NCBI GenBank assembly: GCA_018292915.2
Contig: JACVVK020000054.1
Coordinates: 720,001 to 784,000, forward strand
Source of the DNA: Batillaria attramentaria
Taxonomy: Eukaryota; Mollusca; Gastropoda; Batillariidae
Direction of reading: 5' to 3'
DNA length: 64,000 bases
The position numbers and the translations under genes are program-made. Below, one piece after another: positions 53,801 to 63,203 of the stretch. The notes beneath the pieces were generated by a model that saw only the letters and a list, made by a program, of their open reading frames with translations, was not told the origin of the DNA and ran no database searches. Each line of letters begins with the position of its first letter. Position 1 is the stretch's first letter.

Positions 53801-56800
53801 ACCGCCAAATAAGCTACAACCAGATTCATGCTACTTTTAGCGTTTACACTTAAGATGTGTGCTGGAATATTGTTCCTACATCATAATATATTCCGGTAAA
53901 ATATCGACGGTTAAACTGGGTGGGCGGGCGTCTGAGGGTTTAAAGTCCTTTTCCACCACATAAGGGTGGTCTGAAAGACGGGGCATGTTTAAACTGGGAA
54001 ACCATTTGTGAAAGCGGGAACCTGTTGACATCGCCATCAACTGTAGATCTATGAAACACACGATAACAAAGAGCAACACTCACTCAAATTGTTGTTTTCC
54101 TAATAATGTCCCCTGAAAGGACACAACTCTCAATCTGTGCAACGAACGTTCCTACTGCATGTATCTCAGTTTCCATCACAGGCCCGGAAGCAATTCTCTA
54201 CTCCTATGATACGCGATTCCGATTCGTAAAAGATATTTTTTTCCCCCGTTTTGTTAGGTGATTCTAACATTTCCCTGCGAAAATGCGGAATATTCTTCTC
54301 TGAAACTTAATCCAAATCAAAGAAAGAACATTTACTTGATGAAAATGGTGTTAATTTTGTTCTAAACCCTAAACCTCTGCTTTTGAAAGATGATCACAGC
54401 ACGCCAAAATGAATTTAAAAAAAATAATTCCAGCACACATCTTCCAAAAAAGTGTTTTCATTTTCAAAACAAAAATAACTGACAATTACTCAGCTGCTCT
54501 CTGCAAATTAACCCTGTTACATGTTTTTGAACGAAAAAAGTCTGTCTGATTAGAACCTATATTGTTTTGTAAGTGTGCGAAAAATTTCAACATGGTCACA
54601 TTTCTAAACATGGTTTCCTCTTACAGAAAAAAATGACATTTTACTCGTACTTGAAAAAGACATTGAAAATTGAAACAAATCGCACGGAGTTAAATGAAAA
54701 TAATCTATGGCACAAATTTATGACACATATCGCTGGAGCCAACGTTAGAACGTATATGTGGACCTGGGGATTGATTCTACTTTTTTTTTTACTCGGGATA
54801 AGCTTGCAACCACAAGGATGTGAGGCACCAAGAGTGGATAAGGAAGAGTATCCCACGTGCTACATAACGCACTTGTATAACGCTTTCGCATGACAGGCAT
54901 GTCAGTAGCCACCGCGTTTAAAGATAATACTTGGTTCAGTAACCTCACTTCTCCTGATCGCCCGTGGCTGCGACAACTTCACGACACCTTGGCTAACTAT
55001 AAGGGACGCCTTAACGCACAGGCGAACAATGACCCAATGCTTCACGTGGGTCACTCTTGTTTATTTCACTCTTGGAGGTACGCAAGTGGAAGAGATGGGA
55101 GAATGACGCCACGTTTTTTTGTTGTTGTTTTTTTTTAAAAGAAAACGAGACTTTGTCCTGTGACTCTCTTATACAAGTTTCCAGTTGTGATTCGGATTTC
55201 TGACAAACACTAAAACCTCTTTATGGAGGATACACTTTCTCGATTAAAGTGAACGCGATCCCCGCCCCATCTCGTTGCAGCCCACACTATTCAGGGCTTC
55301 ATGGAGTGACTGTAGGAGCAATCTCCCCCCCCCCCCCCCCCCAAGATCACTGGGAAGCACAGAATCTAGAGAAAAGTACCTACACTCTCAGACCTGACTA
55401 AAACAACGATCAGGCAGAAGTTATGGGAACTGCTGATGCTCAGGTTTTTTTTTTCTTTTTCAGATTTAAAACACATGGTACAGGCAATACTGTGAAACTA
55501 CTACACTACTGAATAAAAAGTCGAAAAATCAGAGACCTGTGTGAACGACTTGCCGCAACCCAAGTACAGGCAATGATAGGGTCTTTCTTTTGTGTGTATA
55601 CGGATGTGCTGCTGCAGAATGGTCAGCTAAAAGTGAAAAAAAGAAAAGAAAAAAATATATGTTGGTTTCAACGATGGACACCCGAGGTTAACTCGCCTTA
55701 CGTTAAAAGTCATTGTCGCTACACACTCTCTTAAAGTAATACCTATTAGTGTTTCTAAAGATTAATTGTTAAAAAGGAAAGTTCAAAACTTGAAAGTCTG
55801 ATCGGTCTTACATGACTGTTTTTTTTTTTTTTTTAAACAATATATGGCGGTCCATGTAGACAAAGATCAGTGTCGATACATGCTATTTGAAATAAAAATC
55901 AATGATTCTAATCCAGCATGTTTTAAAGTCAGCAACCAACAGTTGAAAGTCTGATCGTTTTGGATTGATTATGGTGGGTTTTACATTACATGGTAGTTTA
56001 TTAATTTGGAAATTTTATTCAGAATTCTCGAGAGGTGGGTGGATTTTTGTTTTATGGAAGTTCCTTCCACAGCAAGCGATGCTGCACTTGCGTCATTTGG
56101 TATCATTGTCAACGTCTTTCTAATTCCGCCGTAGATATTTTCAGGGGCACGTGGGATGGAAATGTAGGTAGAAATGGGATTTCTGGATCAATACTCCTAC
56201 TCAACCAAACTTATAAGATCTGATACGGATGGACACAACTTATAATAAGATCTGATACAGATGGACACAACTTATAATCACAAAGTGACAGAAGTTGTTT
56301 AAGCAGGAGCACTCCTAGTATTGAACTCTCGTAAAAAAAAAAAAATCCCTCTCGTATCTGTAAGTATTGGCCAAGGTCGTCGCGCCCTTTTTAAAAAGAA
56401 AAACGTGTGAGTGAAACAATATGCTCCCTCATTACTATCTATAAAACTTTCAGGAGAAGAGACAGAGGGGGGGGGGGGGGGGAGATTCGTTCTATCTTTA
56501 TAGATTTCGGGGGGGGGGGGGGGAGGGGGGGGGGGGGGGGGGGTGAAGCTATTCAACTTTAATTTGGGCGGCAAAGAAATACAATCAGATTTAGCCTCTG
56601 TGTGTGTTCGAGAGAAAGAAAGACAGACGGAGACACAGAAAGAGAGAGACAGAGAGAGATCTACACCTGTGTGAAAGCCTTTCCACATCCAAAATGCATA
56701 CACTTGTATGGTCTCTCATTCGTGTGTGTGCGGATGTGTTGCTTGAGTATCGACAGCTATCAGAAAAAAGACAATACAAAAAATATGTTTACTGCGAACT

Positions 56801-59766
56801 CAGTTCGACCTATCTTGCAATATACAATTTTTAAGTCATTGTGTCGAACTTAGGTTCTTTACTTTGCCTTCTTCCTAATTAGTAATTTGGGTCTCCGTTC
56901 AAATACATCTGCAAGAAAAAATGACTTTCAGATCAAAGCTGGCTATCGAACTGCTGATGCCTTGATTATCCACGGTAATGAAACCCAAACTTATTTTGTA
57001 CTTCGCTCTATTTTGTGTGTATATATATCAAGGGAGTGGTGTCGTTTAAGAACAGGCCATGTCCATATCATGCAAAAAGTTTCAACAATAACTCCAAAGG
57101 TCTTTCGCGAGCATCAACTCAACTACAGGATGAACAAAACAAGACAGGTTCAACGACAGTACGACACGTTTTGGTCTCACGTCTATTTCTCACTGAATAC
57201 AAAAACTGTATTATATATCTCTTACAAGTCAAAGGCCGCATCTGGCCTGATTCAATGGCTACGAAGTGAGCTATTATGTTGCAATGGGAAAATAAAAGTA
57301 AAAGACAGAGACCTGTGTAAACGACTTGCCGCAGTCGAGATACAGGCAGTGGAACGGCCTTTCGTTTGTGTGGGTGCGCACGTGTTGCTGCAGTTGCGAC
57401 AGCTATACAGACACACAGTTTTCATTGGTTGAGAATCAGAGTATACTGCGAAAACAAGGCCGTTCAATGGGCTTGGCGTAATCTTGTAATACCCTCCTGG
57501 ACATATCTGAAATATCTTTATTGCGTTTCTGTTTTTTTTTTTCCTTTGAAGTTTGTTCAGACTATGCTAAGAAAAGCAACTTTGTTTATTTTCGTGTAAC
57601 ACATGACTGAATATTTAACAATAAAACAGAGGAGGTCTTCACAACTAAACGCCTCCCCACCTAGCCTTGGGACATGACCATATAGAATCAGGTTTGTCTG
57701 TTTTCCAATATAAATTTTGAAGAAACTTCACGCACCTCATAAAATGCGAATTTAACCTTCAAACTTTTATCACTTCATTAACACTGACATCTGCTACAAC
57801 ACTAGTGTTGGTAAACCAAACTGGCATCAAGACACATCAACACATGTCACTGCTTTTAAAAAAAAGCTGAGAAGACATTGAGCGAAAAAAAATGAAGGCG
57901 ATAGAAAGAAAGTCAACTAATAGACACCTGGGTAAACGCCTTGCCACAATTCTGGTGGGTACAAAGGTACGGCTTTTCTTTGGTATGAATGCGGATATGC
58001 TGCTTCAATATGGTCAGCTAGGAGAAGAAGAAAATATTACAAAATAATCATCAGTGCACAGCAACAATTATGCAAAATTCCAAACACAAATTACTGTTAC
58101 ACTCTAACTGCTTAGTAATAACATATATCTTCAAACAAATACACGAAAAAATCCTATACACAAGTGTAAGGTGATTTTGTAGTAGTATGCACTCAAAACC
58201 TCTAGAAAAGCTCATTTTCACCAGCAATTTAACAGTTACCGTTTAAATAGCCTGAAAATAAAGGTTAAATTAAGGACGTATAAATGACTTGCTAAAACAT
58301 TTAAAATTTATCTGACTACGCAGAAAACAGCCTCATGTGCTAAACAGATAAAATAAAATAAGGAAAAGTCGAGACAAGGAGCAAAGGGACGAAAACTAAA
58401 CAAATTAAAGAGTAAATCAAAATGCACTTTAAAAGTCCTGATCAATGACCATGGGTACCATACTTATGGCATATGCAAGAAATGGAACCAGATATGCCCT
58501 CCGAGTCTCTTGTAGTCTGAATGGATCACAAAATGTGATGTCAGACGACATTAAAGAGGAAACCTGACATCTGCGCGTGTTCTCTTTTCGATTTTTTTCT
58601 TTTAATTTAATTGAAACTAAGTGTTATGTGACCTGGAAACCGTGAACTAAAAAAACAAACAAACAGTGGACGGGCTGAGTGCGGAGGAGGGCAGTGTATC
58701 AAAATGATGGTATGTACTCTAGACTGGTAGAAAGACAATTCTTTTTGCTGTATTGGCGAAATGAGATTTCATCCTTCACAGCCATGGATTCAGGTACATG
58801 TAGTTACAAAATTATAACTAATGATGTTTGGGTGGGTGTTTAGTAGTTTAACGTCCTTTTCCACCACATAAGGGTGGTGCAACTAAAGATGAACTGAGAA
58901 AGAAAGCAAAACTTACTAAACCGAAACAAAAAAATTCAAGCTTTTTTCTTCACGGGAAAACTAAATGTTATTTAAAGTTTAAACTGTAACCTGCCAAAAC
59001 ACGGCAGTTATCAAACTTTGCAAATTTCATTTCTAACGCCAAACACAAACCTGTTTAACTCGATTTACTTTATTTCATTATACACTGTACGGAAACGTTA
59101 CGCGGAAAAGCATTTAGTGTTCGGTTGGTCTGTCAGTTTTTCCCCTGTTGCATATGCATTCACTAGCGTAAAGAACAGGGACCTGGTGTTAATACAACTA
59201 TTTTTTATCAAGACAACACACAAATAACATATTAATAAATGAAAGAATGAATAAATAAATGAATAAATAATATGCATGAAATAAATCTGGCTAAATGTGA
59301 CGAATTTAGTTAGCTTTCCTGTGTTTTATGATAGTCTCACACACTCTAAGCAAATAATTATTAGTAAAACAGGGTTGACTGACCTAACAATAAACCAAAA
59401 TGCTCGTCCTATAAAGAAGTTTACCTAACAATAAGGCAAAATACTTATCCTACAGCACAGACAAAATGTGAAACAGGTCTAGATTACCGAACTGTGTGAA
59501 ACAGGTCGAGATATACCTGAATGAAATAATCGTCCCATACAGGAACACAGACTAGACAGTGTGAAACAGTGCTGGTTTACCTGAGTGAATTTGCGCTCAC
59601 AGATCTCACACTTGTATGGTTTAATGCCAGAATGGATTCGCGCGTGCTGCGAGAGATAAGACGAGTTGGCGAAGCACTTGGAGCAAGTGGGACACTTATA
59701 GGGCTTCGGGTCCTGTTTGTGGATCTGCTGACAGTGGATCAGCATGTCCGACTTGGTGTTGAAAAT
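40948..59766 (-). CDS. rn/lin-29-like: LIN-29 / rotund-squeeze / ZNF362-384 family C2H2 transcription factor, 3' part of gene with a cassette-exon array
   Basis: Core exons on the minus strand are 59766-59581, 45008-44829, 44044-43958, 43423-43189 and 41399-40948. They splice in frame (phases 0, 0, 0, 1) to give about 379 residues with five complete fingers and the end of a sixth. Signatures [62 protein letters not shown] and [18 protein letters not shown] identify the family, which acts in nuclei as sequence-specific regulators (worm heterochronic LIN-29, fly rotund/squeeze, vertebrate ZNF384). Eight additional 90-nt exons sit in frame in the large interval between the first two core exons. 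Upstream exons lie beyond 64000, so the start is missing. The C-terminal region is Gly/Ala/Ser-rich with an IKQE SUMO-type motif. Confidence 0.9.
42334..42384. repeat. (GA)n microsatellite in intron
   Basis: About 48 bp of GA in the 41400-43188 intron of the zinc-finger gene. A poly-G run follows at 42709-42719, and another at 43118-43134 lies just downstream of exon 43189-43423. Confidence 0.95.
43189..43423 (-). CDS. rn/lin-29-like: Zinc-finger gene exon: end of last finger plus linker
   Basis: Acceptor TTTTTTCCACAG|GAA, donor GATGCTG|GTTTAC, leaving in phase 1. It opens with [11 protein letters not shown], the recognition helix and His pair of the last finger, then a linker containing [20 protein letters not shown] and a Gly-rich end ([14 protein letters not shown]). 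IKQE matches the psi-K-x-E SUMO consensus. Confidence 0.9.
43640..43875 (-). mobile_element. tRNA-derived SINE, family 2, 5'-degenerate copy
   Basis: On the minus strand it contains the B box GTTAGGTTCGAGTCCCACTT, then GGGGCAAAG, CTCTCGTATGTGGC, GGGTACTCCGGCTTCC, CTCTGCTTTGGAAATGTTTA and GGGTAAAGCGCCTA. The same ordered blocks occur at 59861-60266. The A box is not recognisable. It lies in the intron between exons 43423 and 43958. Confidence 0.82.
43958..44044 (-). CDS. rn/lin-29-like: Zinc-finger gene exon: fingers 5-6 (29 codons)
   Basis: Acceptor TTGTATTTGCAG|AGT, donor ACACAG|GTAATA. Encodes [20 protein letters not shown] and HICGKSYTQ, phase 0 at both ends. The long HIPKH…KHLK.HIC linker is characteristic of LIN-29 family proteins and replaces the TGEKP linker. 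Confidence 0.95.
44355..44715. repeat. Palindromic minisatellite of GATAGTCCTACGTG-type units
   Basis: The left half carries copies of TAGTCCTACGTGTCGAT-type units. The right half carries the opposite orientation (GGACTATCGACACG and variants), so the ~360-bp block is a head-to-head inverted array of a ~20-bp unit. It lies 110 bp beyond the donor of exon 44829-45008, inside the gene. Confidence 0.8.
44829..45008 (-). CDS. rn/lin-29-like: Zinc-finger gene constitutive exon: two fused 30-residue finger units
   Basis: Acceptor TTTGTCACGCAG|CTG, donor GACGAGCAG|GTTTGA; 180 nt, phase 0 at both ends. It encodes [19 protein letters not shown] with [11 protein letters not shown], then [19 protein letters not shown] with [11 protein letters not shown]. 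The first half is the template that the eight 90-nt cassette exons resemble, and the second half has no copies. This is the acceptor exon for every possible cassette combination. It has near-identical counterparts in LIN-29, rotund and ZNF362/384, so it is the ancestral core. Confidence 0.96.
45009..50267. other. Intron downstream of the cassette array
   Basis: Region of 5.3 kb between the last cassette and the constitutive exon. It includes an (ATA)n tract at 47799-47849. I found no further finger-like exon in it. Short frames on both strands (for example 46550-46843 minus and 49301-49645 plus) have no recognised domains. Confidence 0.6.
47799..47849. repeat. (AAT)n microsatellite
   Basis: About 51 bp of AAT trinucleotide repeat. 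Confidence 0.95.
50268..50357 (-). CDS. rn/lin-29-like: Cassette zinc-finger exon A (30 codons)
   Basis: Acceptor TTGTCTTGTTGTAG|TTG, donor ATTCAG|GTGTCT; 90 nt, phase 0/0. It encodes [19 protein letters not shown] and [11 protein letters not shown]: the recognition helix (Ser2, Gln3, Gln6), His pair, linker and next Cys pair. It is protein-identical to exon B, 651 bp away. It differs from the other cassettes by GEAFIQ instead of GKAFTQ. Confidence 0.88.
50919..51008 (-). CDS. rn/lin-29-like: Cassette zinc-finger exon B (30 codons)
   Basis: Acceptor TTGTTGTAG|CTG, donor ATTCAG|GTGTCT; 90 nt, phase 0/0. The protein is identical to exon A (helix LSQLQQH, linker HTGERP), with only a synonymous change at the first codon (CTG against TTG). 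This is the youngest duplicate pair in the array. Confidence 0.88.
52766..52855 (-). CDS. rn/lin-29-like: Cassette zinc-finger exon C (30 codons)
   Basis: Acceptor TTTTTTTCTTCTAG|CTA, with a strong pyrimidine tract, and donor ACCCAG|GTGTCT; 90 nt, phase 0/0. Encodes [19 protein letters not shown] and [11 protein letters not shown]. Helix residues: Thr2, Gln3, Lys5, Gln6. The KNF before TQ is unique in the array. Confidence 0.9.
53402..53491 (-). CDS. rn/lin-29-like: Cassette zinc-finger exon D (30 codons)
   Basis: Acceptor CTCTGTCTCCCCAG|TTG, donor ACCCAG|GTCATT; 90 nt, phase 0/0. Encodes [19 protein letters not shown] and [11 protein letters not shown]. It has the most divergent helix (Ala2, His3, Arg5, Ala6) and the only donor outside the GTGT/GTCT types. 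Confidence 0.9.
53921..53988 (-). mobile_element. 5'-truncated SINE tail (68 bp) with 10-bp target duplication
   Basis: Carries GGGTTTAAAGTCCTTTTCC, CCACATAAGGGTGG and AAAGACGGGGC, matching the 3' half of the SINE at 14701-14882. It is flanked by TTAAACTGGG at 53911-53920 and 53989-53998. It lies between cassettes D and E. Confidence 0.78.
55537..55626 (-). CDS. rn/lin-29-like: Cassette zinc-finger exon E (30 codons)
   Basis: Acceptor TTTCACTTTTAG|CTG, donor ACACAG|GTCTCT; 90 nt, phase 0/0. Encodes [19 protein letters not shown] and [11 protein letters not shown]. Helix: Thr2, Ile3, Gln6. Ile at helix position 3 is shared with F and H, and the LYLxCGKSFTQ half is shared with G. Confidence 0.9.
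56460..56545. repeat. Poly-G tracts
   Basis: Runs of 16 and about 35 G (the second with one A) within 80 bp, about 120 bp downstream (in the sense of the gene) of cassette F. Confidence 0.95.
56667..56756 (-). CDS. rn/lin-29-like: Cassette zinc-finger exon F (30 codons)
   Basis: Acceptor TTTTTTCTGATAG|CTG, donor ACACAG|GTGTAG; 90 nt, phase 0/0. Encodes [19 protein letters not shown] and [11 protein letters not shown]. Helix: Ser2, Ile3, Lys5, Gln6. The second half (YKCMHxGCGKAF) is the closest of all to the constitutive exon. Confidence 0.9.
57313..57402 (-). CDS. rn/lin-29-like: Cassette zinc-finger exon G (30 codons)
   Basis: Acceptor GTCTGTATAG|CTG, donor ACACAG|GTCTCT; 90 nt, phase 0/0. 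Encodes [19 protein letters not shown] and [11 protein letters not shown]. The helix is the same as in A/B (Ser2, Gln3, Gln6), but the second half groups with E. It is overlapped by a long plus-strand frame (56887-57432) that I regard as spurious. Confidence 0.9.
57928..58017 (-). CDS. rn/lin-29-like: Cassette zinc-finger exon H (30 codons), first in transcription order
   Basis: Acceptor TTCTTCTCCTAG|CTG, donor ACCCAG|GTGTCT; 90 nt, phase 0/0. Encodes [19 protein letters not shown] and [11 protein letters not shown]. Helix: Thr2, Ile3, Lys5, Gln6. The KEKP/KERP linker groups it with E. Confidence 0.9.
58827..58880 (-). mobile_element. 5'-truncated SINE tail (54 bp) with 11-bp target duplication
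   Basis: Contains GTTTAGTAGTTTAACGTCC and TTTTCCACCACATAAGGGTGG. It is flanked by AACTAATGATG (58816-58826) and AACTAAAGATG (58881-58891). It is in the intron between cassette H and the upstream finger exon. Confidence 0.75.
59581..59766 (-). CDS. rn/lin-29-like: Zinc-finger gene exon: end of finger 1, finger 2, start of finger 3
   Basis: Acceptor GTTTCGTTTCAG|ATT, donor ACTCAG|GTAAAC; 62 codons, phase 0 at both ends. Encodes [50 protein letters not shown] and [12 protein letters not shown]. The Cys pair of finger 1 must lie on an upstream exon outside the window. The exon ends after helix position -1 (Gln) of finger 3, so whichever exon is joined next supplies helix positions 1-6 of that finger. 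It is the common donor for the cassette array. Confidence 0.94.
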
Positions 59767-59860
59767 CTGAAACGAAACAGGAGACCAGGATTAGCTCATT
59801 TCGTGGCAAGTGCCTAATCCCCAGCCCAAGAACACTGGGATCTTTGGAAACGCACTGACG

Positions 59861-60266
59861 TTCGGTTCGGGGCGATCGGTGGTCTAGTGGTTAAGAGGCT
59901 TGTCATCAATGCGAGAGGTCAGGGGTTCGAGTCCCACTCGGGGCAAAGATTTTCTTCTTTCTCGTATGTGGCACTGTTCATTCGGGCCGATCGTCGGGGG
60001 TTCTCTCCGGGTACTCCGGCTTCCTCTCGCTCTGCTTTGGAGATGTTTAGCCCACCAAATTTGAAAAATAAGTGCGATTCTAAATCCCCAAATTTAAATA
60101 GCTGAGCTGACCCTGCGCACCATGTGATTGTAATGTGTTTATGTCCAGTGTGAGAGAATGCGTGTGATTCACGTGAGCGTGCGTGTTGGGTTCAGTTCGC
60201 GGCGCTGTGAGTCGATTCACGAAATTGGGTAAAGCGCCTATTCAATACTACTTATTATTATTAGTA
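59861..60266 (+). mobile_element. tRNA-derived SINE, family 2, long copy (about 405 bp)
   Basis: Begins near GGGGCGATCGGTGGTCTAGTG, with A box TGGTCTAGTGG and B box GGGGTTCGAGTCCC. The body has CTCTCGTATGTGGCACTG, TCTCCGGGTACTCCGG, CTCTGCTTTGGAGATGTTTA and CGCGGCGCTGTGAGTCG, then the 3' end GGGTAAAGCGCCTATTCAAT and a TTATTATTATTA tail. ACTGAC just outside each end may be a target duplication. A diverged copy lies at 43640-43875. Confidence 0.85.
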
Positions 60267-61512
60267 TTACTGACTGCTCGCACACAACTTGGAAAGCAAT
60301 TTTAAAAGCTCGTTTGAGCGGCATCTCACACCGCAACACAAGCAAAACTGATACGACGTCAGTTGTGCCGGGAAAAGAAGCGGAAGAACGGGGGTTCCTC
60401 GTGCGCGGCTTATGTGTTCATATTTAGTCTTCCTCACACCATCCCCCTCACCAAAACAGGAGAAAATAGTGGTATCTGGCGTGTGCAAATAAGCAACGTC
60501 TTCATTTTGAACAAACTGAATTCATATGCACTCTGCCAGGTTTTCCATGAGTACGCCTGTATAATTTTCCAAACAACGAGGCGAAAACTAATTAAAATAT
60601 TAAAAAAAGGCGAAAAGCGGTTTGTGTTATTTTCTCACACATGACAGAGCACAATCATAGTTGAAATTTCTCTCACAAAGTTTTGACCCGCCGTCATCGC
60701 ATTTCTTCTTAAAATATGAGCCACAGACTTTAAACAAAAACACGAGGAGAAAGCAATAGAAAGCTTGGTTCAAATAGAGGCTTGCGACAGAAGCTAACAG
60801 TTTTAATAATACGTTTCCGTAAAATTGCATAGGTTTCATGTTGTATTTTCTAAGGAACGAAACAATACAAAAACAAAATAACAGTCAATGAAAAGGCTCT
60901 AAGAATAGATAAGTTTTATAATATGTCCTCAGAAACGAAACAAATGCACACAAAATGAATTTCAGAAAACAGGGAAAAGTTAACAGAAAAGATCACCTTG
61001 CTAATGTTCGGAAGCAGGCAAAACTAACCATACAGGCTCATACTCTTAACAATAGGATTTCGCAAAGTATCCAATGCGCTGTTCTATTGCACTGTTTTGT
61101 GTCATTTTCGTCAGAAAATCCGAAACAAATATCAATGGGGAAAAGTTCAGAAAACGAACAAACAAAAAAACAAAAAATTGTTTTATAGGTTCACAGTATG
61201 TGTGGAGGCTGGTAAACCAGAGGAGAGGTTGTTTTGTTTTTAATCGAAAAGTGCAAGGTATAAGAAGACTAAACCTGGGGCATTCAGTGTATTTTTATCT
61301 ATCCATTTGACGCGTCGGTGTCAAGCAAATGTTGACGACTAAGGACACAGTTCTACTGTAATTCGTGCTGCGGTCCCGGTACAGTTGTGAAAATCAACAC
61401 CACCTGCTTTAATATGTCGCGTATGTTACAGATAAAACGTATTTCATATGTACGTTTTGTTGACGGTTTCAAACTGTTGTTTTTGGAGCCCCCCACCCCC
61501 CTCCCCCCCTCT

Positions 61513-61540
61513 CACGCGCGCACGCACGCACGCACGCGCG

Positions 61541-61624
<84 letters not shown>
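61513..61624. repeat. 112-bp perfect alternating pyrimidine-purine tract
   Basis: CACGCGCGCACG blocks, then (GC)n, then about 75 bp of CA, without a break in pyrimidine-purine alternation. Confidence 0.96.
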
Positions 61625-61625
<1 letters not shown>

Positions 61626-62582
61626 CGCATGAAGTCATGTCTCAAAAATTTGGAACATCGCATTTGGATTTTAAAAAAGAAAGAAAAAAACGTCCAAATT
61701 TAGAAACAAATTAGATTGTCAAAGTTACGTGGGTGTCATACAAAACGACGAGCGAACTGCGGAAAATCAAACGTAACTGTAGAAAGAAACAGAGACAGAA
61801 GACTATGAGGCAAAGATTCACACATGCACACCATCCCTCCCAACCTACCCCCCCAAAAATGGGTCTGGAGGGAAAAAGTAGGAATCGTGACAAATGCCGC
61901 GTGGAAAACAAGTCCCTTCCAATCACGAACAAACACATAAAAATCCCTAAAAGTTACAAACACAAAAAAACCCACCAACCCTAAAAATCTTCTTTTAAAA
62001 AATCGGACAGGTCGAGCTGTAGCGAGCAGCGGGGCGAACTCGACCCAGAAATCAGTCCGAGCAATCACGAGAACAACATAAAAATTCTCATTAAAAAATT
62101 ACTCCTCAATTCCCTTAATCGGAGCGGCAGGGAGCAGTGTCAGGCGCCTGATTGCCCCGAGACATGGACTAGGAGCTTGTGATCATCTTGTCACATCAGC
62201 GGCCTCCAACAAAATGCACGTCTAATGGCCGCGTAAAAAGAAAGCACTCTCGCGCGCGGGAGGTAGGAAAGAAGAGTGGTGGGGGAAAAAAGCGAGAAGA
62301 CTACGCCAGGAGAAATAGTTCATGACCCTTTCTCTCTTTAAAAAAAAGGGGAAAAAAAAGAAGAAAAAAAATACAGGAAGAGAAAAGGGTTGGGAGATCT
62401 AACAAGCCAGAATAGTAAAAGACTTTTCAGGTTACGAAGGGCACAAGAGTTAAGGACTGTGAGAATATAAATGCGACACAGAAACTTCAAGCACAGGAAG
62501 CTGGTGCATATTTTGAGATCACTGAAAAATGCGCTCACGCACGAAAACGTATTTGCCATAAAAAAGGAAGTCACAGTAACTG

Positions 62583-62714
<132 letters not shown>

Positions 62715-63059
62715 TTTCTCAAAAGCGAGATTGACATGAAAGTATTACTACTACTACATTACATGCCCTTTTTTCATTCGCATTATCCAGGAGCGCACTG
62801 GAACATTATAAAACGGCAACAGAAATGTCCAAAAGGCAATTCAAACCACACCCCTTTCTCACGCACTTCCTCTCTTTTTCAAAATCTTTGGTTTTTTTTT
62901 GTGCCTCTTTCAATTTTTAATTGGTGTCTTTTCCATACAAGTGCGTGTGGGTGCGAGAAAAAGTCAATATTTTCTGAAGCCACGCAAAGAAGGCAAAAAA
63001 AAAAGAATGACAATGAAGGGTGATCAATACAGAGCAAGCTATGCTTCGCTTCACGACTT

Positions 63060-63130
63060 CTTGTCTCACAGTATCATCGTTACGATGAGACACTTCACGT
63101 CTCACAGTATCATCGTTACAATGACGATTA
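63060..63130. repeat. Short tandem duplication
   Basis: TCTCACAGTATCATCGTTAC occurs at about 63064 and 63102 with ACTTC between, a 38-bp period, two copies. Confidence 0.8.
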
Positions 63131-63203
63131 TTCGTTCTCCGCAGCTTACCATGCGCTAAGCGGGCATGTATGTATTACTTATTTTCTGTATATAACCATT
63201 CCC

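Noticed and set aside
56887..57432. 181-codon plus-strand frame, the longest of its area
   Set aside because: It runs antisense across cassette exon G, whose zinc-finger coding on the minus strand is unmistakable, and has no recognisable domain.
59874..59945. Plus-strand tRNA gene
   Set aside because: Same reasoning: it continues into a 330-bp SINE body that also occurs at 43640-43875.
61444..61714. Cys/Val and His/Thr repeat proteins
   Set aside because: Translations of the alternating CA/CG tract.
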